The notes beneath the pieces are model-generated. The model saw nothing but the letters and a program-made list of their open reading frames with translations, had not been told where the DNA came from and did no database searches. Position numbers and translations under genes: made by a program. From NCBI RefSeq assembly GCF_022267515.1, contig NZ_JAKFGB010000011.1:106338-170337 (forward strand): 64,000 bases of DNA. Reading direction: 5' to 3'. This document shows positions 1 to 9,049 of this stretch, in pieces. The stretch's first letter is position 1. Each line of letters begins with the position of its first letter. The DNA comes from Rubinisphaera margarita (GTDB lineage Bacteria > Planctomycetota > Planctomycetia > Planctomycetales > Planctomycetaceae).

Positions 1-15
1 GGCCCTACCTCAACA

Positions 16-1452
16 TTAAACCGGCTGTGGCGGCTGGGTCTGGAAGGCCCGGCTGCGGAACAGGAAGTCGACGATATTCCCTTCGTGAGGCTGCAGCCAG
101 TTGAGCTGGTTGGTCCGCACGTGGCCAATGTTGAGCCGGTCGATGTTCATCGCATCGACCAGTTCCGCCGACCAGCTCTTGTTCTCCGTCAGAGCCGTGC
201 AAACCAGCGTCGTGCCGATCGTCTTGATCATCTTGTCCTGCGGACATTCGACAACCGAAACGAACGGGAACATGTATTCGGTATTGGCCAGAGTCGCCGA
301 AGGATTCTTCGTGTGAACGACCGTCGGACGCAGGAAGGCGTACCGTTCGTGCTTCTCGAGCCGTTCGCCATCGCGATACTTCGCGGTCACTTCCGTGACG
401 GACGAGTCCTTCAGGCCATCTTCGATCTGATCGTGCATCGCCTGAGCGACATCCGGATTGGTAAAGGCGGCGAGCTGAGCCTCAGGGTCGGTCATCTTCG
501 TCGTCTTCACCGCGGCCAGACGCTGAGCCAGAGCATCGGCGATCTCGTCGGTATGACGCGATGCGTAAATCGCCGAGGCATTCACGCAGCTGCGACCGCC
601 ATTGGAAAGGACGCTGTCGACCATCAGATCGAGATACGATTCCCAGTTGTCCACAACATCGTCGCCAAGCAGAATCTTGCTGAAGCCCGGCCCGTGGACC
701 TGGACGTTCGGATTGCTCGAATACTTGTCGACTGTCGCCTGGCCGCCGAAGATCATCACCCGCTTGCAGAGTTCGGTCACCGAGTTTCCGACTTCATGCG
801 GTCCCGGGTAGAGCGAGATGGCTTCTTTCGGAATCCCGGCTTCAGCGAATGCCGAGGCCATGCGATAGGGTGTCCACGGCTCCGACGAACCCGGCTTCAG
901 CACCAGGCCAATCTGCATCGGAATACAGGGAAGCCAGAGCGTGTGCACGCCCGGGGAGTTCGACGGGAGCACGAGCCCGAGCACCGGCGAGGTCGGCTGG
1001 TAGCTGACCATCACGCCGCGATCCTCCATTCCGTAGCCCTTCTGGAGGATTTCGAGCGGCAGGCCGCGTGTCAGGGCGTCGAGGATCTCCTTCATGTTCT
1101 TCAGCACGAAGGCGATTTTGTGCATGTTGGCCGCACACATGTTTTCCGGCAGACCGGTGCTCGCCGACTGAATCTTGCAGAAGTCGGCTGGCGACTGGGT
1201 TCCGTTCCCGAGGGGCAGCGTGCCGTTCATGTACAGATCGCCGGCTTTGGCACACATCTCGACCAGATCGTAAATGTCGATCTCCCGCAACGCGTCGCGG
1301 GCCTTCTGGGCTTTCCGCATGTCCATTTTCACAAGGCCGCCATTGGCCTGATGGACGTCGGCCAGTTTCTCGCCGGTCTCGAAGTGAACAACTTCAGCTT
1401 TGTCGAGGCTCTCGTACGGCTGTCCCCAGCGGATCACGGGAATTTCAAGCAT
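16..1452 (-). CDS. Aldehyde dehydrogenase family protein
   Basis: NAD(P)-dependent oxidation of an aldehyde is the expected reaction; the substrate is unknown. The 478-residue protein has the ALDH fold: a nucleotide-binding stretch around residues 155-190 (LPSNSPGVHTLW, then LKPGSSEPWTP) and the catalytic cysteine C289 in NGGRSCVN. It lacks the usual strong FTGS signature, so it belongs to a divergent ALDH branch. The ATG at 1450-1452 has an AGGAAAG ribosome site just upstream. The stop lies 15 bases from the window edge, so any downstream partner (an alcohol dehydrogenase is a common one) cannot be seen. Divergent from mtnA. Family assignment is secure, substrate is not. Confidence 0.85.
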   Translation of the reverse strand: MLEIPVIRWGQPYESLDKAEVVHFETGEKLADVHQANGGLVKMDMRKAQKARDALREIDIYDLVEMCAKAGDLYMNGTLPLGNGTQSPADFCKIQSASTGLPENMCAANMHKIAFVLKNMKEILDALTRGLPLEILQKGYGMEDRGVMVSYQPTSPVLGLVLPSNSPGVHTLWLPCIPMQIGLVLKPGSSEPWTPYRMASAFAEAGIPKEAISLYPGPHEVGNSVTELCKRVMIFGGQATVDKYSSNPNVQVHGPGFSKILLGDDVVDNWESYLDLMVDSVLSNGGRSCVNASAIYASRHTDEIADALAQRLAAVKTTKMTDPEAQLAAFTNPDVAQAMHDQIEDGLKDSSVTEVTAKYRDGERLEKHERYAFLRPTVVHTKNPSATLANTEYMFPFVSVVECPQDKMIKTIGTTLVCTALTENKSWSAELVDAMNIDRLNIGHVRTNQLNWLQPHEGNIVDFLFRSRAFQTQPPQPV

Positions 1453-1677
1453 CAGTGTCTTTCCTGCTCGGGCGGGCGTCCCGGTCGAATCGGGAGCCTC
1501 CCTTTGTGTTCATGGAGTCGCGTTCGGGATTTTTATGATCTTAGCCTGCGCGACCGATTTGGCAATCATCGCCCCGGGCGGGTGGGTGGGAACGAGGCGG
1601 GGGATCGACTACGATCCGTTCATTGAACGGGAATTTCCCTCAGAAATCAACCTGCTGACAGGAACCAGCTTACGATC

Positions 1678-2721
1678 ATGAAGACGATTGAATGGATCGG
1701 CGATGTGGACGGGCATCTCCGCCTGCTCGACCAGACCGCTCTCCCCGAAAAGACCGAGTTTCTCGACTGCCGGACACCCGAAGACGTTTTCGGAGCGATT
1801 CGTCGCCTCAGCGTGCGTGGAGCCCCCGCCATCGGCGTTTCCGCGGCTTACGGACTGCTTCTCGGCCTGAAAGATGTCGCCGACACCAGCCGGGAAGAAT
1901 TCGATGCCGCCTTCGATAAAGTCTCCACTTATCTGGCCGAAAGTCGTCCGACGGCTGTGAACCTGTTCTGGGCCATCGCCCGGATGCGGGATGTCGTCGC
2001 CGAGTCGAACGACATGTCGTCCAGCGACCTCCGTCAGCGGCTGCTCGAGGAAGCTCGCGAGATCGAAGCCGAAGACCGCGAAATGTGCAACGCCATGGGG
2101 CGGTTCGGAGCCGAGCTGATTCCCGAAGGAGCCGGCGTGCTTACGCACTGCAACACCGGGATGCTGGCGACCGCAGGAACCGGAACCGCGTTCGCTGTGC
2201 TGCTGGCCGCTCATCAGGCCGGGAAGAATATTCACGTCTACGCCGACGAAACCCGCCCGCTCTTGCAGGGAGCCCGGCTGACCGCGTGGGAATTGCTGCA
2301 GTCGAACATTCCCGGAACGCTGATCACCGATTCGATGGCCGGCTGGGTGATGAAAGAAGGCAAGATTCAAGCCGTGATCACCGGTTCGGACCGCATTGCC
2401 GCCAACGGAGACGCCGCCAACAAGATCGGCACCTACTCAGTCGCTTTGCTGGCGAAAGCCCACAACATTCCGTTCTACATCGCTGCTCCATCGAGCACGT
2501 TCGACCTGTCGCTGCCGACGGGTGAATCGATCCCGATTGAAGAACGCGATCCGGCCGAGATCGGTCACGGCTTCGGCCGCCAGACCGCTCCGAAAGAAAT
2601 CAACATGTACAATCCGGCCTTCGACGTGACCCCGGCTGAGTACATCACCGCTCTCATCACCGAAAAGGGCGTGATCCAACCGGTGACCACGGAGAACGTG
2701 GCGAAAGTGGTCGCTGGATAG
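1678..2721 (+). CDS. mtnA: S-methyl-5-thioribose-1-phosphate isomerase MtnA
   Basis: Converts 5-methylthioribose-1-phosphate to 5-methylthioribulose-1-phosphate in the methionine salvage pathway, in the cytoplasm. The 347-residue length is typical of the eIF2B-like MtnA family. Visible hallmarks are RGAPAIGV near residue 48, the catalytic cysteine C158 in LTHCNTG, and the catalytic aspartate D238 in ITGSDRIAANGD, followed by NKIGTYSVALLAK. These match the known active-site Cys/Asp pair. No other salvage genes (mtnB, mtnK, mtnP) lie nearby, so the gene is isolated here. It is followed by 448 bases of palindromic repeats. Confidence 0.95.
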   Translation: MKTIEWIGDVDGHLRLLDQTALPEKTEFLDCRTPEDVFGAIRRLSVRGAPAIGVSAAYGLLLGLKDVADTSREEFDAAFDKVSTYLAESRPTAVNLFWAIARMRDVVAESNDMSSSDLRQRLLEEAREIEAEDREMCNAMGRFGAELIPEGAGVLTHCNTGMLATAGTGTAFAVLLAAHQAGKNIHVYADETRPLLQGARLTAWELLQSNIPGTLITDSMAGWVMKEGKIQAVITGSDRIAANGDAANKIGTYSVALLAKAHNIPFYIAAPSSTFDLSLPTGESIPIEERDPAEIGHGFGRQTAPKEINMYNPAFDVTPAEYITALITEKGVIQPVTTENVAKVVAG

Positions 2722-2756
2722 ACCCGACGACGGGTGGGATAGAACTCAATAATGAC

Positions 2757-2792
2757 GGGTGCCATGCCCACGCTCGCGTGGGCATGCTTGTC
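2757..2792 (+). repeat. Family I palindromic hairpin repeat
   Basis: Begins GGGTGCCATG, then a near-perfect stem CCCACG-CTCG-CGTGGG, then CATGCTTG. The same unit, direct or inverted, occurs at 16429-16464, 17516-17550, 50263-50293 and, in degraded form, 49780-49813. Here it lies just after mtnA and before a family III fragment and a family II composite element. Confidence 0.85.
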
Positions 2793-2899
2793 TTGTGCGC
2801 TGAACCAGCAACCGCGCATTGTCTGAGGTCCACGCAATAAGCTCGCCGCGAGTTTTCGGACCCGACGTTTCCTATCCCTTGAACGTCCTTTCCCAGCCT

Positions 2900-2945
2900 C
2901 CTGTTGCGTTGCAACACAGAGATGAATCTCTGTGCCATCCCGGTT
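2900..2945 (+). repeat. Family III repeat, right end only
   Basis: Contains GTTGCGTTGCAAC followed by the hairpin CACAGAGATGAATCTCTGTG and CCATCCCGG. It matches the right half of the two longer copies at 49856-49972 and 50124-50229. The left half is not recognisable upstream, so this is a partial copy. Confidence 0.7.
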
Positions 2946-2970
2946 AGACGCTCGTGACGTGCCCCCTCCG

Positions 2971-3162
2971 GGGTGCCATACTTGCATCGCGAAGCAGGGC
3001 AAGCATGCCGATGGGCGTGGGGGGGGGGAATGATTCGATGTTAATGGGACTGTCTGCGGTCGTGGGACGCCGTCAGGAGGTTCCCTTCACCCATGATCGG
3101 CATAACATCGGTTCACGCGCATGCTTGCCCTGCCTCTTTGAGGCGATGCAAGCATGGCACCC
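2971..3162. repeat. Family II composite element, copy 1 (inverted ends, unique core)
   Basis: Left end 2971-3009 reads GGGTGCCATACTTGCATCGC then GCAGGGCAAGCATGCC. Right end 3119-3162 is its inverted counterpart, ending GATGCAAGCATGGCACCC. Each end also folds on itself (CATGCTTGC with GCAAGCATG). The 109-base core (3010-3118) has a run of nine or more G and no similarity I can see to the cores of copies 2 (17226-17394) and 3 (44229-44415). No open frame of note. Confidence 0.8.
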
Positions 3163-3169
3163 TGGGACG

Positions 3170-4612
3170 CTACGACTTGGATTTGGCGGGTTTGCGTTTT
3201 GGTTTCGGCGGTTGCCAGGTGTCGCCGTTGTCGGGGGGCATCGAGTTGTTCCAGTCGACGACGGCTTTGGTCATCTCTTTCACGATCTTCGGATGCTGCT
3301 CGGCGACGTTCTTTGTTTCGCCGCGATCCGATGCGAGATCGTAGAGTTGCGGGTCGGAACCGTCGTATTCGCAGAGGAGTTTCCAGTCGCCGTCCCGCAT
3401 TGACAGATCAGGGAGATCGGCCTGGCCATAATAGCCGTCGCGATCGGGCGGGCGGCGGAAGTAAAGCGGCTGCTGACGGGAGTTCTCTGACTTTCCAAGC
3501 AGTGTTCCGGCGAGGTTCTCGCCGTCGAACATCACGTCGTCCGGTTTTTCGACTCCACTGATCTCAAGCAGACTGGGCACGAGATCGATCGCCGAGAAGA
3601 CCGAATCGGTATTCACGGAACCGCGAGCCTCTTTCGCCAGCAGTCCCGGTCCCCAGGCCACGAGTGGCGACCGGACGCCGCCTTCGTAAAGCATCGTCTT
3701 CATGCCGCGAAACGGTCCGGCCGAGCCGGCGTCCTGATCGGGTCCGTTGTCTGAACAGACGAGAATCAGGGTATTGTCTTTCAACTCCGGTTGAGACTTC
3801 ACGTAATCGAAAAGCTCGCCAAGCTGTTCGTCCATCGTATCGAGCACGCCCAGGTAGAGTTCCCGGCGTGAACCATCACCGCGACGAGCTTCCGGCGGGT
3901 AGTACGGGCCGTGAACGTCGTCTGGCCAGACATTGATATAGAACGGCTTGTCGGCCTTCTCGTTCTTCTTCACGAAATCAAGAGCGGCCTGCGTAAACGA
4001 CTGTGTGACCAGCGATCGATCTTCCCAGATAATCTCGCCGCGGCCCAGTTGGTCCGACCCGAGTGTATGCCGGCGGAGCGGAGAACCATCGTGAGCATCG
4101 CAGATGGCCAGAACGCGGGGGCCGAGCCCCTCGAAGTTGGTCAGCGATTTGTCGAAACCGTATTCGGTGATGAGCGGGGCTTCCCCAACGTCGCGTTGCC
4201 CGCCGAGATGCCACTTGCCGAAATGTCCGGTAGCGTAGCCGGCATCGTGCAGCATGTCCGAGAGCATCGGGGCTTCCGGATCGAGCCAGTTAGCGACGCC
4301 CCGATCTTCATTCAGCTTGCGATGCGCGAGATACGAGTTGATCCTCCACCGCTGTGGATACTGTCCGGTTGAGATCGCACAGCGGGACGGCGAACAGATG
4401 GGCGAGTTCACGTAGAACTGTTCGAACCGAATCCCCTCGGCGGCGAGGGCATCGATGTTCTCGGTTTCGATGTCGGTGTTGCCGAAGCAGGAGAAATCGC
4501 CCCAGCCCATGTCGTCGATGAACACCAGAATCATGTTCGGCGGAGCCGCCTGCGTTGTTGAATGCAGACAGAGACCGAACAGCAGCGTGAGCAGCGAGAG
4601 CGAGTATCGCAT
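3170..4612 (-). CDS. Secreted sulfatase (type I, S1 family)
   Basis: Hydrolyses a sulfate ester, probably on a polysaccharide, after export. The start at 4610-4612 gives a clean signal peptide (MRYSLSLLTLLFGLCLHS, cleavage near TQA-AP); an upstream in-frame ATG at 4657 would add 15 non-signal residues, so I rejected it. The metal-binding FIDDMGWGD follows at about residue 31. The canonical motif C73-SPSR predicts conversion of C73 to formylglycine, which needs a sulfatase-maturing enzyme not seen in this window. Length about 480 residues, normal for the family. One of three sulfatases here; the substrate is unknown. The C-terminus is Lys/Pro-rich. Confidence 0.93.
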   Translation of the reverse strand: MRYSLSLLTLLFGLCLHSTTQAAPPNMILVFIDDMGWGDFSCFGNTDIETENIDALAAEGIRFEQFYVNSPICSPSRCAISTGQYPQRWRINSYLAHRKLNEDRGVANWLDPEAPMLSDMLHDAGYATGHFGKWHLGGQRDVGEAPLITEYGFDKSLTNFEGLGPRVLAICDAHDGSPLRRHTLGSDQLGRGEIIWEDRSLVTQSFTQAALDFVKKNEKADKPFYINVWPDDVHGPYYPPEARRGDGSRRELYLGVLDTMDEQLGELFDYVKSQPELKDNTLILVCSDNGPDQDAGSAGPFRGMKTMLYEGGVRSPLVAWGPGLLAKEARGSVNTDSVFSAIDLVPSLLEISGVEKPDDVMFDGENLAGTLLGKSENSRQQPLYFRRPPDRDGYYGQADLPDLSMRDGDWKLLCEYDGSDPQLYDLASDRGETKNVAEQHPKIVKEMTKAVVDWNNSMPPDNGDTWQPPKPKRKPAKSKS

Positions 4613-4720
4613 GAAGAGTTCCTGCTTGAGTGATTGAAGCGGGATGATGGGGATCACCCGATCAGGCTAGGAAATCTTCCGCGGAAACTCAACTCGGAGC
4701 CTCGCCGGCGCGGCAGGCGA

Positions 4721-5752
4721 CTACTTGCGGGCAAACACCTGCGGCAGCGTGAGCCGCGACTGCAGAATCGCCGGCGGGAGATCGAAGTCGATCGCACACC
4801 GGGGAATATTGAAGCGATCTGTCGCGGTCATCGGATCGTACTGGCCATAAAAGCTGAACGCGAATGTGTAGCCGGCTTCACGAACCAACTGCTTCGTTTC
4901 TTCGGTAAACATGTCCGGCTGACCGACGGGATAGCTGAAGGCCTTTGGTGACTTGCCGAGTTCTTCCGTGAGTCGCCGCATGCTGCCAAAGATCTCTTCA
5001 CGCTGGACGCTGGTCTCCTGACGGGCGAGTACCGGGTGGGAGACGGTGTGACCTCCGATGTCGAAGCCTTCGGCGTCTAGTTCACGGACCATGTCCCAGT
5101 CCATCCAGAGGTTCCGGGCCTGCTCGGGACCGCAACGCCCCGTGCCGGCCTCTCTGGCGAGGTCGTTCATGAAGTCTTCCGTCGCCGGCCCCTGAAGCTG
5201 CCAGTAAGTCTGCACGGCACGGCCGACAGCCGCTCGGGGATCGTTGCTGTCGATCTGGAGCCCGCACTCGAACCAGCGACCGGCTGCCAGCGACGACACT
5301 TTTGCGTTGCGGATAATCCAGGCGATCTCGTCCCACCAGGCGACATGCGGACGGTCGATGAAGCCGGTAGCGATAAAGAAGGTCGCCGGCACCCCGGCCT
5401 GCTTCAGCACCGGGAAAGCGAGGTCGTAATTGTCGCGGTAGCCATCGTCGAACGTGATTAGAATATGTTTTCCGGGTCGCCCGGCAACGATGGTTTCGAG
5501 ATCATCGATCCCGACTACATCGGCGTGACGCTGATACTGCTGCACCTGACGTTCGAGCCGTTCCGCGGTCGCGCTGTAGAGATTGCCATCGAACGGACAC
5601 GATTCGCGTGCCCCGATTCGATGATAGTTGACGACCAGCAGCCCCGACCACGAAGGCAGTCCGCCGAGGGCGAAGTTCACTCCCGAGGCCTGCATCATAC
5701 CTGCCAGCAACTTCTTCTTGCCGAATGGAACCAGCTTACGCACGAGCTTCAT
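4721..5752 (-). CDS. Polysaccharide deacetylase (NodB/CE4 domain)
   Basis: Likely removes acetyl groups from a surface polysaccharide or acts in polysaccharide biosynthesis. The NodB fold is clear: ITFDDGYRDN (catalytic and metal aspartates, about residue 115), GGHTVSHPVL (metal-binding His-xxx-His, about residue 235) and a C-terminal FSYPVGQPD motif. The start at 5750-5752 (MKLVRKLVPFG) leaves a 59-base gap after the upstream gene; an in-frame start at 5854 would overlap that gene and adds no family similarity. About 343 residues. Same strand as and directly after the coiled-coil gene at 5812-6765, so probably co-transcribed with it. Confidence 0.88.
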   Translation of the reverse strand: MKLVRKLVPFGKKKLLAGMMQASGVNFALGGLPSWSGLLVVNYHRIGARESCPFDGNLYSATAERLERQVQQYQRHADVVGIDDLETIVAGRPGKHILITFDDGYRDNYDLAFPVLKQAGVPATFFIATGFIDRPHVAWWDEIAWIIRNAKVSSLAAGRWFECGLQIDSNDPRAAVGRAVQTYWQLQGPATEDFMNDLAREAGTGRCGPEQARNLWMDWDMVRELDAEGFDIGGHTVSHPVLARQETSVQREEIFGSMRRLTEELGKSPKAFSYPVGQPDMFTEETKQLVREAGYTFAFSFYGQYDPMTATDRFNIPRCAIDFDLPPAILQSRLTLPQVFARK

Positions 5753-5811
5753 GGGAAGTTTCCAGATGTCGTTTCGAGAGTACGAGGCGCGGGAGTGGAC
5801 CAGGAGGGCGA

Positions 5812-6765
5812 CTACTTGTCCCGGACATCCTTCAGTCGCAGCATGGTCAACCACTTCTGACCGCCGGAGACCCGCTCGCGTTCTGATTCGCGGACTTTTT
5901 CGCTGACGATTCCGGCGTCCTCCAGTTCGATCAAATCGATGCCGTGCTTCTTGGCATGCTTCTCGACCTGCATCCGAACCTGATTGAGTCGGGTTGCTTC
6001 CCGGGAAAGCCGGGCCCGTTCGAGGGACAGCGTGATTTCATTAACCCGGGATTGTTCTTCGAGGTGCTCCTCGAGCGACTCCAGCTGTTTGCGGAGTTCT
6101 TCGGGGTACTCGTTGAGACTTTCCCAGTCGACGGCTCCCAGCAATCCCGCGTTCCTCCGGACATCCCGATACAGCAGGAGGCACGTTTCGATGTAAACGT
6201 CCCGTTCCTGAATCGCGGTGACGAGCTGAGAGCGATCGGCTTGTTCGAGATCGACTTCCGCGGGAGGGACCGGCAGGCCATCGGGGACGGCGTCGCTGAC
6301 TTCAGAATGGTGAGACCGCGGCGTGCCGAATGATTCCTCGGAAATTTCCTCATCGGGAATCTGTCCGGAGGAGTCGAGCAGAACATCAGCAAGCGTGTCA
6401 AACAGTTCGTCTTCCGAGGGGCGATCCGGATTCTCTTCGACGTACCGGGTCTCTGGCTGGTTGTAGATTGTGGGCGGCGTATTGGTGAACCGGACGACGA
6501 GGTCGCGAAGTTCCTCGATCTGCATCTCGATTCGGCCGAGCGAGCCGGGCATCTGCGCAGTATCCCACTGCTCGACCAGATAACCGACATCCTGAGCGAC
6601 CTGCTCACTGTATTCGTCGTTGGTCGAAGCGCGGTGAGGCGCGAGTAATCCGCCGGAACGCTGCATGCGGTCAAGCTGCTCAGCAGCCTGTTCCAGCTGC
6701 TCGGTCAGCGCAGCGACGAGTTCTTCCTTCTCGCTGAGTTGTTGCTCGAGTTCGGTCGACGACAT
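5812..6765 (-). CDS. Coiled-coil protein of unknown function
   Basis: I do not recognise a family. The 317-residue protein opens with a heptad-rich coiled coil (residues 1-40, MSSTELEQQLSEKEELVAAL onward). The middle, about 100-170, is acidic and low in complexity. A second long coiled coil (about 215-280, rich in Glu, Leu and Arg) is followed by a basic C-terminus. There is no signal peptide or membrane helix, so it should be cytoplasmic. It lies upstream of and co-directional with the polysaccharide deacetylase, 59 bases apart. A scaffolding or structural role is only a guess from composition. Confidence 0.75.
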   Translation of the reverse strand: MSSTELEQQLSEKEELVAALTEQLEQAAEQLDRMQRSGGLLAPHRASTNDEYSEQVAQDVGYLVEQWDTAQMPGSLGRIEMQIEELRDLVVRFTNTPPTIYNQPETRYVEENPDRPSEDELFDTLADVLLDSSGQIPDEEISEESFGTPRSHHSEVSDAVPDGLPVPPAEVDLEQADRSQLVTAIQERDVYIETCLLLYRDVRRNAGLLGAVDWESLNEYPEELRKQLESLEEHLEEQSRVNEITLSLERARLSREATRLNQVRMQVEKHAKKHGIDLIELEDAGIVSEKVRESERERVSGGQKWLTMLRLKDVRDK

Positions 6766-7073
6766 AGAAATCCATGTTTTCTATTGCAGAGCCTGTGGGG
6801 AAAAGTCCGTCCCCGGCCAATCCGTTTCAACTGTAGCTCGTATGGGCCGCGACGTTTCGCTGTCGGCAGAACTCGCCGGTCAATTGCGGCCCGATTATGA
6901 ATCTGGCAGCGATTATCCCGAATCGACCGGTTATTCCGCCTCAGAACACGCTGAATCGCGCTTCGACCGGCGGACCGGGAAGGCGAACTGCAATTGACAC
7001 CGCAGGGACGGAACGTGTAATCAGCCCCTGCACCTGCCTTCAGGATCTGATCAGCCAGGGAACGGCGGCTTTG
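6766..7073. other. Divergent intergenic region
   Basis: Lies between the start of the coiled-coil gene (minus strand) and the start of the DUF1570 gene (plus strand), so promoters for both should be here. I see no strong consensus promoter, no repeat-family member and no convincing small gene. A reading frame in phase with the DUF1570 gene runs back to 6897, but that part has no signal-peptide character. Confidence 0.5.
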
Positions 7074-7871
7074 ATGCGTAAATTTTCAATTCGACGTCCG
7101 TATCTACTGCGGAAAGCCTGCTCAGTCCTGCTGATCGCCGGATTGCTCGCATTCTGCTGCGCGGAAACAAGGGCTCAGGGCTGGCCGGTCGAATTCACGC
7201 ACGAGCACTTCGTCGTGCATTCCCAGGTCCCCGGGGAAAAGATTCTCCCAGCCGTACGCGATCTTTCGGCACTGCAGAAACGAATTGGCGATGCTCTGCA
7301 GATCACGGTCTACGACGAGCGGATCGACATCATCATCTTTTCGTCTCATTCCCAGTACCGGGCCTACATTCGCCCGAGGGTCCCGGAAGCGGCATCCCGC
7401 CCGGCTCTGTTCGTGAAAGGACCGGATCGACTCTATGTCTACGTCGTTTACTCCGATCGCTGGGAAAGGGACCTGCGACACGAGATGACACATGCCACGC
7501 TGCATGCGTCCCTCCCCTATCTGCCGATCTGGGTCGACGAGGGGCTGGCCAAATACTTTGAAGTCCCCGACCGTGACGAAGGACTCAATCGCGATCTGCT
7601 CGGCAATCTGAAGTGGAGACTCCGCTTTCGGCAGGACGTGAGAACGCGGGAACTGGAACAGATCCAGTCTCTCACCGACATGAAGCCCGAGCATTACCGC
7701 GACAGCTGGGCCTGGATCTATTTTCTGCTGCATTACAGTGAGGAGAGCCGGACGCTGCTCCAGGCCTACCTGCAGGAAATTCAGGAAGAAGAAGTGGTCG
7801 GCTCACTGATCGACCGCATTTTCGCTGGCTCGGCGGATGCTCACGCCGATATCGATCGCTTCTATCGCTGA
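7074..7871 (+). CDS. DUF1570-type secreted putative zinc metalloprotease
   Basis: Probably a zinc peptidase acting outside the cytoplasm. Starting at 7074 gives a basic, hydrophobic signal peptide (MRKFSIRRPYLLRKACSVLL, cleavage near TRA-QG). The mature part carries HEMTHATLH (about residue 140), the HExxH zinc motif, and WVDEGLAKYFE 20 residues later, whose Glu is a plausible third ligand, as in gluzincins. This layout is known from the planctomycete DUF1570 family. About 265 residues. A longer in-frame start at 6897 would bury the signal peptide, so I rejected it. Substrate unknown. Confidence 0.82.
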   Translation: MRKFSIRRPYLLRKACSVLLIAGLLAFCCAETRAQGWPVEFTHEHFVVHSQVPGEKILPAVRDLSALQKRIGDALQITVYDERIDIIIFSSHSQYRAYIRPRVPEAASRPALFVKGPDRLYVYVVYSDRWERDLRHEMTHATLHASLPYLPIWVDEGLAKYFEVPDRDEGLNRDLLGNLKWRLRFRQDVRTRELEQIQSLTDMKPEHYRDSWAWIYFLLHYSEESRTLLQAYLQEIQEEEVVGSLIDRIFAGSADAHADIDRFYR

Positions 7872-8212
7872 ACGCTTTCAGCCCCTCGGCCAGACTCTGC
7901 CCGGCTACCGAGCGGAAAATTGGTGACAGCAGCCGATGAATCGGAGCCCCGATGAAATTCGCGCGCACTTTTCGGCCGGAACTTACTGCAAATCTTACAA
8001 AAGCCGCGCATTGCCTCAATCCCACTCAGATCAAGGTCCGATTAGACCGACTGTTAAGAAAGGATGGACTGTTTCCATCTGATCGGATCTACCCGTCAGG
8101 AGGATCCAGTTCGTGTCCGTTCTCATTGGAAAACGACGGACGTGAAGGCAGTTCTGAAGCTGGATGCTTCAGAGTCTTTTCTTTGACCTCCACGAATTAA
8201 GGATGATGCACG
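7872..8212. other. Intergenic region upstream of the first secreted paralogue
   Basis: 341 bases holding the leader of the gene at 8213. AAGGA at 8199-8203 is a good ribosome site nine bases from that ATG. I see no gene, repeat or clear terminator for the preceding gene. Confidence 0.5.
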
Positions 8213-8725
8213 ATGAAGGTAACGATTTTGAAGGGCGCTCTGGCGAGTCTGGCCTGTCTGGGGATGGCGATTCCATCCACCGTGATGGCAGATGCCAAAA
8301 TGAACCAGGTCGCGAGCAAGGTTCAGATTGCCGATGTGGCGCTGAACAACGGCGTGATGAGCGGAAAAGTGGTTGACACTCAGGGTCAGAACGTCAACGG
8401 CGGCGTGGTGAAGGTCAGCCTCGGCAGCAAAGTGGTTGCTTCGGCTGTCACGGATGCCAACGGCGAATTTGCCATCAACGACTTGAAGAGTGGTCTGTAT
8501 CAGGTGTCCTCTGGCGAATCTCAGTCTGTTGTTCGCCTCTGGGATGGCCAGGTCGCTCCTCCAGCCGCCAAGAGCAATGTCCTGATCGTTCAGGGAAACA
8601 CTGTCCGTGCCCAATGCGACAGCCCGACCGACTATGTCATTCTGGGAACCGCAATCACCGGTGTTGCCCTCGGTGGTGCTGCTCTGGCTCAAGGCGACGG
8701 CGATACGATCATCGTCAGTCCCTAA
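8213..8725 (+). CDS. Small secreted protein with carboxypeptidase-regulatory-like domain (paralogue A)
   Basis: Function unknown. The 170-residue protein has a signal peptide (residues 1 to about 26, ending VMA-DA), then a beta-sandwich resembling the carboxypeptidase regulatory-like/SdrD-B fold (GKVVDTQGQNVNGGVVKV, then TDANGEFAINDLKSGLYQV, residues 50-105). A proline-alanine linker (VAPPAAKS) and a hydrophobic Gly/Ala segment (about 142-160) follow, then the tail GDGDTIIVSP. It is clearly paralogous to the next gene (9050-9601): the segment KVQIADVALNNG is identical in both and the C-terminal IVSP is shared. It is probably exported and held at an envelope surface by the hydrophobic end, but that is inference. 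Confidence 0.82.
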   Translation: MKVTILKGALASLACLGMAIPSTVMADAKMNQVASKVQIADVALNNGVMSGKVVDTQGQNVNGGVVKVSLGSKVVASAVTDANGEFAINDLKSGLYQVSSGESQSVVRLWDGQVAPPAAKSNVLIVQGNTVRAQCDSPTDYVILGTAITGVALGGAALAQGDGDTIIVSP

Positions 8726-9049
8726 AACGACCCGTCACCATAACAGTTTCTGACCAACCCACCCGCGGATACGAATGTTTAAACTCGGTATTTATCCCGG
8801 GTGCGGTTGGAAGAATCTGATAATTTTCGAAAATGCAAGCAAAAACTTGGAGCAGGTTCCAAATTCCTTCCGAAAGTAATGACTGAGCGGTGGGGACCGT
8901 TCGCGATGTCGAATAGTGACGTCTAAGGACAGGTGGTGCTCAGTAGTACTCACTTCTCGTAAGAGGAATGCAGGGCACGCGACTCGGCGAATGTGGAAGA
9001 CGAGTAACGTTATCTGTCTGGCACGAACTTCAGCGAAAGGATTTGGGGG
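8726..9049. other. Intergenic region between the paralogues, possible structured leader
   Basis: 324 bases without a gene. ACTGAGC at 8881-8887 can pair with GCTCAGT at 8938-8944, enclosing a GC-rich segment, so part may fold as a leader or small RNA. AAAGGA and a GGGGGA run precede the ATG at 9050. No repeat-family copy. Confidence 0.4.

Noticed and set aside
85..1626. Long open frame (513 codons) on the plus strand
   Set aside because: Antisense to the aldehyde dehydrogenase; its sequence is Arg/His-rich without any family motif, typical of a shadow frame in GC-rich DNA.
5753..5854. Upstream in-frame extension of the polysaccharide deacetylase
   Set aside because: It would overlap the upstream gene and carries no domain or signal features.
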